Source: an uncultured Lachnospiraceae bacterium (GTDB taxonomy: Bacteria > Bacillota > Clostridia > Lachnospirales > Lachnospiraceae). From it: a stretch of DNA of 37,453 bases. Position 1 is the first letter of the stretch. Each line of letters opens with the position of its first letter. The translations under genes were made by a program, and so were the position numbers. Below are positions 1-8,207 of this stretch, one piece after another. The notes below the pieces were generated by a model. The model did not search any database and had not been told where the DNA came from. It was given only the letters and a program-made list of their open reading frames with translations. Location of the stretch: the NCBI GenBank assembly GCA_910588565.1, contig CAJUPF010000026.1:1-37453 (forward strand), in the 5' to 3' direction.

Positions 1-254
1 CGGATAACGTCCGGTGGAGGCGACTCCAAGGAAAGTGCAACAGAAATGTACCGCCAGTTTTTCTGGTAAGGGTGGAAGGGCAGTGTAAGAGACTACCGCC
101 TCTCTGGTAACAGAGGGGGCATATGTAAACCCCATCCGAAGCAAGACCGAAACAAAGCGTTGACGTGGCCCGCCAGCTTTAGGTAGGTTGCTGGAGGCAG
201 CTGGCGACAGTTGTCCAAGATAGATGATCATTCACGACATAACCCGGCTTATCG
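1..254 (+). ncRNA. rnpB: RNase P RNA, bacterial type A, 5' end outside window
   Basis: This is the catalytic RNA of ribonuclease P, which removes the 5' leader of tRNA precursors together with protein RnpA. The visible part carries the conserved block GGAAAGTGCAACAGAAA near 36-52, the GGTAAGGGTGG/GTGTAAGAGACTACCGC region near 66-105, GAAGCAAGACCGAAA near 137-151 and the terminal AACCCGGCTT at 241-250, which pairs with the missing 5' end in the mature RNA. The 5' GAGGAAAGTCC segment lies before the window, so the gene is partial. The exact 3' end is uncertain by about 10 bases. A strong terminator follows at 289-336. Confidence 0.93.
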
Positions 255-288
255 CTCTGCTTTTTCGTTTTTCAATTAATGCTCAGCC

Positions 289-336
289 AGTGGTCGGAAC
301 ATACAGGAAGACGTATGTTTTGGCCACTGTTTTTTC
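289..336 (+). terminator. Intrinsic terminator after rnpB
   Basis: As RNA, bases 289-304 pair with 313-328 over 16 consecutive positions if G-U pairs are allowed, around an 8-base loop (305-312), followed by GTTTTTTC. This is a good Rho-independent terminator for rnpB. The remaining stretch to the next gene (337-498) shows no convincing ORF; the short ORFs there are in low-quality reading frames without ribosome binding sites. Confidence 0.8.
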
Positions 337-498
337 TTGGCCAGAGCAAATGTTCTGGCTGCGGGAAAGCTTTCGGCGGATGGCAGGCGTGCAAAGGGGG
401 ATTGTCAGTGAAGCTGCCCTGCTGCGCGAGGCCGCAAGAACGCCGGGGCATTCTTGAAGTTTCAGGAAAGATCACATAAGGGACAGGGAGGTTTTGCG

Positions 499-1551
499 AT
501 GATAGAAGAACTACTGAAACTGGCGCAGGATGCAAAAGCATCTGATATTCATCTGGCACCGGATCATCCGGTTATGTTCCGGATAAATGGAACGCTGTGT
601 GAGGCGGCAGGAGAAGTGTCAGCGGAAGAGGTGGACAGGTTTTTGCATACTGTTTTAAGCAGGGTACAGTGGAGTGCGCTGGAAAAAGATGGAGAAACAG
701 AAGCCGCAGTTACGTGTTCGGAGGCATTTCGCATCCGCATTTATGCTTACCGGCAGCAGGGGCGTTATGCAGCGGCTGTCCGGCTGTTGTCACTGAAAGT
801 TCCAGACGGGAGGGAGCTGGGAATCCCCGATGCAGTTATGGGATTTGCAGGGATGAGCAGGGGACTGGTTTTGCTGACCGGGGAAGCCGGAAGCGGCAGG
901 ACTACAACAGCGGCAAGTCTTTTGCAGGAGATTGCAGGGACAAAGGCCAAGCATATTGTTACAATTGAGCATCCTGTGGAATATCTGCTTTCTAAGGGGA
1001 ACAGCCTGATTTCACAGAGAGAAATCGGAACGGATGCCGGAAGTTATGCGAAAGCGATTCAGGCGGCAGTGCGTCAGGACGCAGATGTGCTGCTTGTCAG
1101 TGAGCTGCCGGATGCGGAAGCGGTATGGGAAGCGATTCTTGCAGCAGAGGCCGGGGTGTTGGTGATTGTATTGCTGTCGGACGGAAGGATAGAAGATGCC
1201 CTGCGTCAATTGATTGATGTATTTCCTGCACACAGAAAAGAGCTGGTGCAGACACTGCTGTCAAAGGTATTTGCGGGAGCGTCTGCGCAGCAGCTTTTGC
1301 CTTGTATGGACGGAGCCGGCAGAGCGCTGCTGTCAGAAGTGCTGCTGGCGGATAAAGAGGTTCAGCTGATGATTCGGGAAGGGCGGCTGGCTTTGCTTAC
1401 TTCCGTTATGGAACAGAAGAAACATAACGGGATGCAGACAATGGATGATGCCATTTTGTCCGCATATATGAAGAGCGTGATTTCTGCAGAAACAGCGGCT
1501 GCATATGCACAGGAACCGGAGCAGATGCGCAGAAAGATGAAGATTTATTGA
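499..1551 (+). CDS. PilT/GspE-like secretion-type ATPase with degenerate catalytic motifs
   Basis: This 350-residue protein resembles PilT, the hexameric retraction ATPase of type IV pili: an N-terminal domain with the SDIHL signature at residues 15-19, and a RecA-like core with an Asp-box-like IEHPVEYL near 156-163. Key positions are altered. Walker A is GEAGSGRT (128-135), with Arg replacing the usual Lys; the Walker B region reads DVLLVSELPD instead of LVGEMRD; and the His box near 218-227 has no histidine. The ATG at 499 is preferred over an upstream TTG at 454 because GGACAGGGAGG precedes it at 481-491. No pilin, PilC or PilB gene is next to it. A weak or non-hydrolysing regulatory homologue is an inference; family membership is fairly sure. 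Confidence 0.8.
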   Translation: MIEELLKLAQDAKASDIHLAPDHPVMFRINGTLCEAAGEVSAEEVDRFLHTVLSRVQWSALEKDGETEAAVTCSEAFRIRIYAYRQQGRYAAAVRLLSLKVPDGRELGIPDAVMGFAGMSRGLVLLTGEAGSGRTTTAASLLQEIAGTKAKHIVTIEHPVEYLLSKGNSLISQREIGTDAGSYAKAIQAAVRQDADVLLVSELPDAEAVWEAILAAEAGVLVIVLLSDGRIEDALRQLIDVFPAHRKELVQTLLSKVFAGASAQQLLPCMDGAGRALLSEVLLADKEVQLMIREGRLALLTSVMEQKKHNGMQTMDDAILSAYMKSVISAETAAAYAQEPEQMRRKMKIY

Positions 1552-1597
1552 TTTTATAACGATTTTATAAAATGTTTCTTAAAAGTCAATAGGTCAG

Positions 1598-1626
1598 TTG
1601 ACAGCCTGAAATTCAAACGGTACCAT
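1598..1626 (+). promoter_or_regulatory. Predicted sigma-A promoter for the 1668-3545 gene trio
   Basis: A perfect -35 box TTGACA at 1598-1603 is separated by 17 bases from TACCAT at 1621-1626. It lies about 40 bases before the start at 1668, with no competing gene between. Confidence 0.55.
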
Positions 1627-1667
1627 ATTTGTTATATGAATGATTATAACGAATGAAGGTGCATGAA

Positions 1668-2063
1668 ATGAAGGAAAAAGTACAGAGATTTATGGTTGGC
1701 CGTTATGGATTTGACGAATTGTCTAAGGTTTGCCTGTGGATGACGGTTCTATTGATGGTAGTTTCTATGTTTGCAAAGAAGCAGTGGATTTATCTGATCT
1801 CACTTGTAGTGCTGGTTTACACGTATTTTCGGGCATTTTCGAGAAAAACAGCAAAGCGGCAGCAGGAGAATCAGCGTTTTCGCAATTTCAGGTATCAGAG
1901 TGTTGTAAAATGGAATAAATGGAAAGAGCGGCAGGCACAGAAGAAGAGTTACCGTTTTTATAAATGTCCGCAGTGCAAACAGACGGTGCGTGTGCCGAAG
2001 GGAAGAGGCAGGATCTGCATTACCTGCCCCAGGTGCCGGTCAGAATTTATCCGGAAAAGTTAG
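1668..2063 (+). CDS. Small membrane protein with C-terminal zinc ribbon
   Basis: A 131-residue protein. It has a short N-terminal stretch, then two adjacent hydrophobic segments (about residues 24-36 and 40-57) that probably form a membrane hairpin, a basic linker rich in Arg, Lys and Gln, and a C-terminal zinc ribbon with two Cys-x2-Cys knuckles (CPQC and CPRC). The start at 1668 is chosen over 1653 because AAGGTG sits 7-12 bases before it, while nothing resembling a ribosome binding site precedes 1653. It ends 11 bases before the DUF5685 gene, so the two are very likely cotranscribed. The function is unknown; a membrane-anchored metal-binding adaptor is only a structural guess. Confidence 0.8.
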   Translation: MKEKVQRFMVGRYGFDELSKVCLWMTVLLMVVSMFAKKQWIYLISLVVLVYTYFRAFSRKTAKRQQENQRFRNFRYQSVVKWNKWKERQAQKKSYRFYKCPQCKQTVRVPKGRGRICITCPRCRSEFIRKS

Positions 2064-2074
2064 GAAGAGTTCTG

Positions 2075-2950
2075 ATGTTTGGATATATCAATATCAACAG
2101 GAAAGAACTTTCAGAAGACGATGCAGCGGCGTATCAGGCATATTACTGCGGACTATGCCAGAAGCTGAAGCAGACCTGCGGCGCTAAAGGGCAGATGCTT
2201 TTGAATTATGATATGACATTTTTAGTCGTGCTTCTGACTGGACTGTACGAGTTAGAACGGGAAGAAACAGAATTTACCTGTCCGCTTCATCCAACGAAGA
2301 AGCAGAGGGCATGGATAAATGAAGCGACAGAATATGCGGCAGATATGAATGTGATTCTGGCATATCATAATTTAGAGGACGACTGGAAAGACGACAGGGC
2401 TTATGCCAAGCGGGCGTTTGTCAAGGCTCTTCGGAAGGATTATCAGCGAATCAGTGAAAAATATCCTCTTCAGAGTGCAGCGGTTCAGAAATATATCCGG
2501 GAATTAGCGGAGCTGGAGGCGGCGGAAGAAGAGAATATCGACGTGATTGCCGGACTGACCGGAGAAATGCTGGGAGAGATTTTTGACTGGAAGAGAGACG
2601 AATGGTCAGAAGAACTACGGTATTTTAGCTTTTATATGGGAAAATTTATCTATATGATGGATGCCTATGAGGATTTTGGAAAGGATAAAAAGAAGCAGGA
2701 ATACAATCCATTTTCCCGGATGATCTGTCAGCAGGAAGGAGACTTTGAAACGTTTGCAAAGCTGATCCTTACCAGTATGATGTCAGAATGCGCCAAATCC
2801 TTTGAGCGGCTTCCGATTCTGATGCATGCGGATATTCTTCGGAATGTATTATATTCCGGTGTATGGTCCAGATATGAATATATTCAGATAAAGAAGAAAA
2901 AACAACAGGAGAAAAAGAGAAAGGGAAAGCAAAATGTCAAATCCCTATGA
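2075..2950 (+). CDS. DUF5685 family protein with two Asp-rich motifs
   Basis: A 291-residue, apparently all-helical protein that I recognise as DUF5685, common in Lachnospiraceae and without an established function. Visible conserved features are the MFGYI start, a CGLC motif (Cys25, Cys28) with further cysteines at 35 and 69, an EDDWKDD motif (Asp102, 103, 106, 107) and a second motif DAYEDFGKD (Asp196, 200, 204) followed by EYNPF. Paired DDxxDD and DxxxDxxxD motifs on helices recall class I isoprenoid synthases; that link is inference. The start at 2075 follows TAGGAAGAG; a longer reading frame from 1964 overlaps the previous gene and is rejected. The Lys-rich C-terminus overlaps the J-domain gene by 17 bases, implying translational coupling. 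Confidence 0.85.
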   Translation: MFGYININRKELSEDDAAAYQAYYCGLCQKLKQTCGAKGQMLLNYDMTFLVVLLTGLYELEREETEFTCPLHPTKKQRAWINEATEYAADMNVILAYHNLEDDWKDDRAYAKRAFVKALRKDYQRISEKYPLQSAAVQKYIRELAELEAAEEENIDVIAGLTGEMLGEIFDWKRDEWSEELRYFSFYMGKFIYMMDAYEDFGKDKKKQEYNPFSRMICQQEGDFETFAKLILTSMMSECAKSFERLPILMHADILRNVLYSGVWSRYEYIQIKKKKQQEKKRKGKQNVKSL

Positions 2951-3545
2951 GATTTTGGGCATTACGCCCTCAGCCAGTGATGCGGAAATAAAAAAAGCCT
3001 ATCGTACCCTGAGCCGGAACTATCATCCGGATGCCAATGTGAATAATCCCCACAAGGATTTGGCGGAAGAGAAATTCAAACAGGTGCAGCAGGCGTACGA
3101 TCAGATTATGAAGGAAAAGCAGCAGGGATACAGCTATGGAAGCAACCGGACGTACAGCGGATTTTCTTCCGGGAGCGGCGACGGCTCCATAGAATTGCAG
3201 GCAGCTGCGAATTATATTGCCAGCAGGCATTATAAAGAGGCTCTGAATGTTTTGAATTCTGTTTCCATCAGTGAGAGAGACGCAAGGTGGTATTACTACA
3301 GCGCCGTTGCGAATGCGGGGATTGGCAACACGATTACGGCGACGGAGCATATTGACCGTGCCGTTGCATTGGAGCCGAGCAATATGGAATACCGGCAGCT
3401 GAAACAGCATCTTGAGTTTGGCGGAACCTGGTATCAGAGTATGGGACAGGGATACGAAAGACCCTATGCAGGAACCGGGAACTGGTGCCTTAGCATGTTA
3501 TTTTTGAATATGCTTTGCAATTGCTGTTGTTTCAGGCCGTGTTAG
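2934..3545 (+). CDS. J-domain protein with TPR-like region and Cys-rich C-terminus
   Basis: A 203-residue protein. Residues 3-65 form a J domain with the diagnostic HPD at 31-33, the motif that stimulates ATP hydrolysis by DnaK-type chaperones. A Gly/Ser/Tyr-rich linker (65-85) follows, then about 75 residues resembling two TPR helix pairs (ANYIASRHYKEALNVL, then a second unit ending near LEPSN). The last 20 residues are hydrophobic and Cys-rich (CNCCCF near 195-200), which could bind metal or sit in a membrane. It lacks the zinc-finger and C-terminal domains of true DnaJ, so it is a specialised co-chaperone, probably recruiting DnaK to a client made by its neighbours. The gene overlaps the DUF5685 gene by 17 bases. 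Confidence 0.9.
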   Translation: MSNPYEILGITPSASDAEIKKAYRTLSRNYHPDANVNNPHKDLAEEKFKQVQQAYDQIMKEKQQGYSYGSNRTYSGFSSGSGDGSIELQAAANYIASRHYKEALNVLNSVSISERDARWYYYSAVANAGIGNTITATEHIDRAVALEPSNMEYRQLKQHLEFGGTWYQSMGQGYERPYAGTGNWCLSMLFLNMLCNCCCFRPC

Positions 3546-3644
3546 AGAGAGCGCCGTTCACGTTTGGGTTTGTCCGGCAACATAGTAAGTATAGGTACAG
3601 AATGGGAGGCATGCAGGAAAATAATAAGTCAGGAGAGTGGTTGA

Positions 3645-6233
3645 ATGGCAAATGGAGTAATGAAAAATTGGTTGGATCGGCTTCTGCCGAAGAAGAAATA
3701 TTCGGCGCCAAACTATAAGAAAGAAGAATACACGCAAGGAGGGCATACCAGAGAAGAACGCCCGCAGAAAGAGAATCCGGAAGAAAGAGCTGCAATAAAA
3801 AAGCAGGCGGACGAAGAGTATTCTAAGAAAGAGAATCCGGAAGAACCCTGTGCAAACGAAGAACAGATAGAAGAGCGGCCGCAGGAAAAGCAAGCGGAAG
3901 AAGTATATGGAAGCGAAGAGCATATACAAGAGCATTCACGGGAAAAACAAGCGGAAGAAGTATATGGAGACGAAGAGCGTATACAGAAAGCGCATCCACA
4001 GGAAGGACATGAAAAAGAGGCGTTTTCTCAGGAATACGTGAAAGAAGAGCCTAGAGAGGAAGGTCACCTGGCGGAGGCGCATAGTATTCAGGCCTCGGAC
4101 GAAGAGAGGCTGGATTTCGTGTTTCACCGGCCGCAGCGCGGAGTAAAGCTGCAGGCTTTGGATGAGATAGACGGGTTTAAAGTCCGCCCGGGATTTTATA
4201 ACAGGGATGGCGCGACAGCGACGTCCAATGGAGTCAGTTTTACGATTCATTCCGTTGGTGCAACCAGCTGTACGCTGCTATTGTTCCATCCACAGGAAAA
4301 AGAGCCTTATGCACGCCTGAAATTTCAGGATTCCTACCATATTGGAAATACTTACTCTATGCTGGTGTTCGGCCTGCGGATTGAGGAATTTGAATACGCG
4401 TTTCAGTTAGACGGTCCTTACGACAGAGAACGGGGCCTGCTTTTTAATGAAAACCATGTTTTGCTGGATCCTTATGCCAAGGCGGTCACAGGCCAGAGAG
4501 AATGGGGACAGCGTCCGGAGCATGGGAAAGATTTTGTTTACCATGCACGGGTGGTTGAGAATAATTTTGACTGGGGCAAAGGGATGCAGCTGGAATATCC
4601 GCTGGAGGATCTGGTGATTTATGAGATGCATATCAGGGGATTTACCAAAGACGCGTCTTCTGGCGTAACAGAACGCGCACGGGGAACGTACGAAGGACTG
4701 CGGCAGAAGATTCCTTATCTGAAGGATTTGGGTATCAATGCCGTGGAGCTGATGCCGATCTTTGAGTTTGATGAAATGGAAAATGCCAGAGTGGTAGACG
4801 GGGTACAGCTTTACAATTACTGGGGATACAATACGGTCTGCTTTTTCGCGCCGAATACAGGTTATTCCTCTGTCGTGGAGCATAACCATGAGGGAGATGA
4901 ATTAAAACAGCTGATTTATGAGCTGAAGGAAAACGGTATCGAAGTGATTCTGGATGTCGTGTTTAACCATACGGCGGAGGGAAATGAGAACGGACCCTGT
5001 TTTTCTTTTAAAGGAATTGACAATAATATTTACTATATCCTGACCCCGGACGGTTATTATTATAATTTCAGCGGCTGTGGGAATGTTATGAACTGTAATC
5101 ATCCAATGCCCCGCAGGTTTATTATTGACTGTCTGCGCTATTGGGTAACAGAATACCGTGTAGATGGATTCCGGTTTGATCTGGCGTCTATTCTGACCAG
5201 AGATCAGAATGGGGCGCCGATGGAAGAGCCGCCGATACTGCAGGCGATTGCATCGGATGCGATTCTTGGGAAGACCAAGCTGATTGCGGAGGCATGGGAT
5301 GCAGGCGGACTGTATCAGGTAGGTAATTTTCCCGCATACCGCAGATGGTCCGAATGGAATGGAAAGTACCGGGATGATATGCGGCGCTTTCTAAAAGGTG
5401 ATGAGGGTATGGCCGGGACGGCAATTACCAGAATTACCGGTTCTAAGGATCTCTATGATCCATCAGAACGAGGGAAAAGCGCTTCCGTTAATTTTCTGAC
5501 GTGCCATGACGGGTTTACGCTGTACGATATGTACTCTTATAATATCAAGCATAATGAGAAAAACGGCTGGAACAATACGGATGGGGATAACAATGTAAAC
5601 AGCTGGAACTGCGGTGTGGAAGGAGAGACAGACAATCCGGAGATTATAAGCCTGCGCCTGCGCATGGTAAAAAATGCGTTTGCGACACTGATGTGCAGCA
5701 GAGGGCCTGCGATGTTTTTTGCCGGAGACGAGTTCTGCAATACGCAGTTTGGAAATAATAACGCATACTGCCAGGACAATATTATTTCCTGGCTGGACTG
5801 GAACCGGCTTACTAAATATCAGGAAATCCATGATTTTTTCCGGTATATGATTGCGTTCCGCAAGAAATATGCGATTGTAAGAAAACAGACAAAGGGCGCG
5901 GCCTGCGGCCTGCCGGAAATCAGCCTGCACAATGGGTATCCCTGGAACAGTGGGACAGACTATACGACAAGGCTGATTGGAATTATGTATGCCGGAAGGG
6001 ATGAAGCGGATACCAGGGATGATATTGTCTTTTATGGGATGAACGCTTACTGGGAGCCTTTGGACATGCAGCTTCCGAATCTTCCTGAGGGCATGAGGTG
6101 GAAGATCTGTGTGAATACATTTATCGAATATGAAGATGGAAAAGATATGGGGCTTCTGACAGGCTTAAGCCATGACAGCAGACTTACGGTTCCCCCGCGC
6201 ACGGTAGTGGTGCTGGCGGCAGAGAAGCAGTAA
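3645..6233 (+). CDS. glgX: Glycogen debranching enzyme / isoamylase-type GH13 with charged N-terminal tail
   Basis: An 862-residue glycoside hydrolase family 13 enzyme that cleaves alpha-1,6 branch points of glycogen or related alpha-glucans. A CBM48-like beta domain starts near residue 175. The catalytic barrel carries region I DVVFNH (437-442), region II GFRFD with nucleophile Asp512, region III LIAEAW with acid/base Glu549, and region IV CHD (His621, Asp622). Residues 25-155 form a very acidic, low-complexity tail rich in Glu, Gln and Lys with tandem repeats, absent from ordinary GlgX and probably disordered. The start at 3645 follows AGGAG at 3631-3635. The gene stands alone, with no other glycogen genes nearby, and ends at a strong bidirectional terminator. 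GlgX versus isoamylase or pullulanase specificity is not settled. Confidence 0.88.
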   Translation: MANGVMKNWLDRLLPKKKYSAPNYKKEEYTQGGHTREERPQKENPEERAAIKKQADEEYSKKENPEEPCANEEQIEERPQEKQAEEVYGSEEHIQEHSREKQAEEVYGDEERIQKAHPQEGHEKEAFSQEYVKEEPREEGHLAEAHSIQASDEERLDFVFHRPQRGVKLQALDEIDGFKVRPGFYNRDGATATSNGVSFTIHSVGATSCTLLLFHPQEKEPYARLKFQDSYHIGNTYSMLVFGLRIEEFEYAFQLDGPYDRERGLLFNENHVLLDPYAKAVTGQREWGQRPEHGKDFVYHARVVENNFDWGKGMQLEYPLEDLVIYEMHIRGFTKDASSGVTERARGTYEGLRQKIPYLKDLGINAVELMPIFEFDEMENARVVDGVQLYNYWGYNTVCFFAPNTGYSSVVEHNHEGDELKQLIYELKENGIEVILDVVFNHTAEGNENGPCFSFKGIDNNIYYILTPDGYYYNFSGCGNVMNCNHPMPRRFIIDCLRYWVTEYRVDGFRFDLASILTRDQNGAPMEEPPILQAIASDAILGKTKLIAEAWDAGGLYQVGNFPAYRRWSEWNGKYRDDMRRFLKGDEGMAGTAITRITGSKDLYDPSERGKSASVNFLTCHDGFTLYDMYSYNIKHNEKNGWNNTDGDNNVNSWNCGVEGETDNPEIISLRLRMVKNAFATLMCSRGPAMFFAGDEFCNTQFGNNNAYCQDNIISWLDWNRLTKYQEIHDFFRYMIAFRKKYAIVRKQTKGAACGLPEISLHNGYPWNSGTDYTTRLIGIMYAGRDEADTRDDIVFYGMNAYWEPLDMQLPNLPEGMRWKICVNTFIEYEDGKDMGLLTGLSHDSRLTVPPRTVVVLAAEKQ
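3885..3998 (+). repeat. 57-bp in-frame tandem duplication within the debranching enzyme tail
   Basis: Two 57-base units (3885-3941 and 3942-3998) encode related 19-residue units, both starting EKQAEEVYG and continuing EEHIQ or EERIQ. A shorter repeat, KENPEE, occurs twice 60 bases apart just upstream (residues 42-47 and 62-67). All units keep the reading frame, so the tail appears to have grown by replication slippage. Confidence 0.85.
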
Positions 6234-6244
6234 AACAGTGCAAG

Positions 6245-6280
6245 AAAATCCCGGACAGGTTTACACGGTCCGGGATTTTT
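6245..6280. terminator. Bidirectional terminator between glgX and glmS
   Basis: A 12-bp perfect stem (6245-6256 with 6268-6279) encloses an 11-base loop. It has T-rich sequence on the plus side and A-rich sequence on the other, so it can end both the plus-strand debranching gene and the minus-strand pyrB-pyrI-glmS transcript. Confidence 0.85.
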
Positions 6281-6347
6281 TGTAATTCTGCTATATCGGC
6301 TGCTAACTGCCGCAGCAAGTGCGAAGCTGCAGGCTGAACTGTTACAA

Positions 6348-8162
6348 TTATTCTACCGTTACGGATTTTGCAAGATTCCTTGGCTGATCCGGGTTAAATC
6401 CTTTTCCAATGGATGCGTAATATGCAATCAGCTGGAAGATAACGACGGAATCAAATATTGTAAATGCGTCCGGCGTCTCCGGAAGACGGATATGGACGTT
6501 ACAGATGGATTTGTCAGTTATCTTCTCATCTTTACTCAGAAGAATTACATAAGCACCGCGTGCCTTTACTTCACGGATATTGGAAATTACTTTGCTGTAC
6601 ACATGCTTTTGTGTGGCAACGGCAATAACCGGAACGCCTTCGCTGATTAACGCGATCGTTCCATGCTTTAATTCGCCCGCCGCATAAGCTTCTGCATGGA
6701 TATAGGAGATTTCCTTTAATTTTAACGCGCCTTCCATAGAAAGGGTATAGTCCAATCCGCGCCCAATGAAAAATGCGTCCTGGGCATGGATCATCCGTTT
6801 GGTCAGATGCTCCACCGACTCGGCCTGCTTTAAAATTGTCTCAATGCTATCCGGCGTCTTCTGGAGCATACCGATAAATTCTCTGGCGGACTTCTCGTCA
6901 ATTCTGCCAAGCACAAGCCCTAATTTGCAGGCAAGCAGATAAAAGCTGGCAATCTGTACGGTATATGCCTTAGTACTTGCAACGGCAATTTCAGGGCCGG
7001 CGTGGGTATAAAGTACATAATTGCTTTCTCTGGCTATGGTAGAACCTTTTACATTGACAATCGCAAGGGTCTTTTTGGTATATTTTTTGGCCAGCCGGAG
7101 CGCTTCTAACGTATCAATTGTTTCTCCGGACTGGGAAACTACGATGACCATGGAGTTTTCTGTAATCACAGGTTCTTCATAGCGGAATTCTGAGGCAATG
7201 GATACCGTTACCGGAAGATGGAGCGTGCTCTGGATAAACGTTCTTCCAACTGTTCCGGCATACATGGCAGTGCCGCAGGCAACAATCGTGATATCGGTAC
7301 AATGTTCAAACAGGGAGTCTGGTATATTGTCTTCGGAAAAATCCGGCAGCTGGTCTTTGATTCTGGGGGCAATGGTACGGGTCAGCGCCGCAGGCTGTTC
7401 ATGAATTTCTTTCAGCATATAATGCGGATAGCCTTCTTTCTGGGCTGCAGTGACGTCCCAGCTGACTTCCAGATATTCCGGCGTTACTTCTTTTCCCTCC
7501 AAATCTTTTAATACAATGCCCTTTTCCGTCAGCGTTAAAATATGATATTCCGGTACAATAAAATACCGTTTGCTGTAAGCGATAAATGCCGTCAGATCCG
7601 ATGCGATAAAAGAACCATCCTCACAGTAAGTGGCAACCATGGGGCTTACATTCCGGACTGCGTAGATCGTTCCTGGCTGGTCTTTAAACAGAATGCAAAA
7701 TGCAAAGGAACCGCGGAACAGCTTAACCGCTTTTTGGATTGCAGCTTCCGGATTGCCGTCATAAAGTTTGTTAAACAGAGCGGCGGCAACTTCCGTATCT
7801 GTTTCGGAAATTAACTGATCCTTTAAATCGTAGGTTTCTACAAGTTCATGATAATTTTCAATAATTCCGTTATGGATTAAAGATACCTTCCCGGATTTAT
7901 GAGGATGGGCATTCGCATTGGTAACGCCTCCGTGGGTTGCCCAGCGGGTATGGCCGATGCCGCAGGTTGAATTGTTCTCATCGTCGCAGATTGCCCGCAG
8001 ATCGGCTACTTTTCCTACGGTTTTGCGGATGGAAATTTTGCCGGTATCTTTAAAATAAGAAATTCCGGCGCTGTCATAGCCACGGTATTCCAGACTGGCA
8101 AGGCCGTCGAGCAAAATATCCTGCGCCTCTTTTTTTCCTGTAAATCCAATAATTCCACACAT
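6348..8162 (-). CDS. glmS: Glutamine--fructose-6-phosphate aminotransferase (isomerizing)
   Basis: A 604-residue cytoplasmic enzyme making glucosamine-6-phosphate from fructose-6-phosphate and glutamine, the entry step to peptidoglycan amino sugars. The N-terminal class II amidotransferase domain begins MCGIIGF, so Cys2 becomes the nucleophile after Met removal, and contains GHTRWATHG. Two SIS sugar-isomerase domains follow (SQSGET near 350; EGALKLKEISYIHAEAY near 480). The protein ends in the conserved LAKSVTVE. The ATG follows AGAAGGAGA. It is 45 bases downstream of pyrI in the same orientation and is probably the last gene of that operon. No glmS ribozyme fits in the short space upstream, which is unusual for a Firmicute. 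Confidence 0.97.
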   Translation of the reverse strand: MCGIIGFTGKKEAQDILLDGLASLEYRGYDSAGISYFKDTGKISIRKTVGKVADLRAICDDENNSTCGIGHTRWATHGGVTNANAHPHKSGKVSLIHNGIIENYHELVETYDLKDQLISETDTEVAAALFNKLYDGNPEAAIQKAVKLFRGSFAFCILFKDQPGTIYAVRNVSPMVATYCEDGSFIASDLTAFIAYSKRYFIVPEYHILTLTEKGIVLKDLEGKEVTPEYLEVSWDVTAAQKEGYPHYMLKEIHEQPAALTRTIAPRIKDQLPDFSEDNIPDSLFEHCTDITIVACGTAMYAGTVGRTFIQSTLHLPVTVSIASEFRYEEPVITENSMVIVVSQSGETIDTLEALRLAKKYTKKTLAIVNVKGSTIARESNYVLYTHAGPEIAVASTKAYTVQIASFYLLACKLGLVLGRIDEKSAREFIGMLQKTPDSIETILKQAESVEHLTKRMIHAQDAFFIGRGLDYTLSMEGALKLKEISYIHAEAYAAGELKHGTIALISEGVPVIAVATQKHVYSKVISNIREVKARGAYVILLSKDEKITDKSICNVHIRLPETPDAFTIFDSVVIFQLIAYYASIGKGFNPDQPRNLAKSVTVE

Positions 8163-8207
8163 AAAGTAACGTCTCCTTCTAAATAATAAGTATTCCTAAA
8201 ATCCCAT

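Noticed and set aside
224..479. Short ORFs overlapping the rnpB 3' end and terminator
   Set aside because: They run through the RNase P RNA end and its hairpin, lack ribosome binding sites and resemble nothing known.
8163..8207. Possible glmS ribozyme upstream of glmS
   Set aside because: The gap is 45 bases and lacks any ribozyme-like sequence; only a Shine-Dalgarno is visible.
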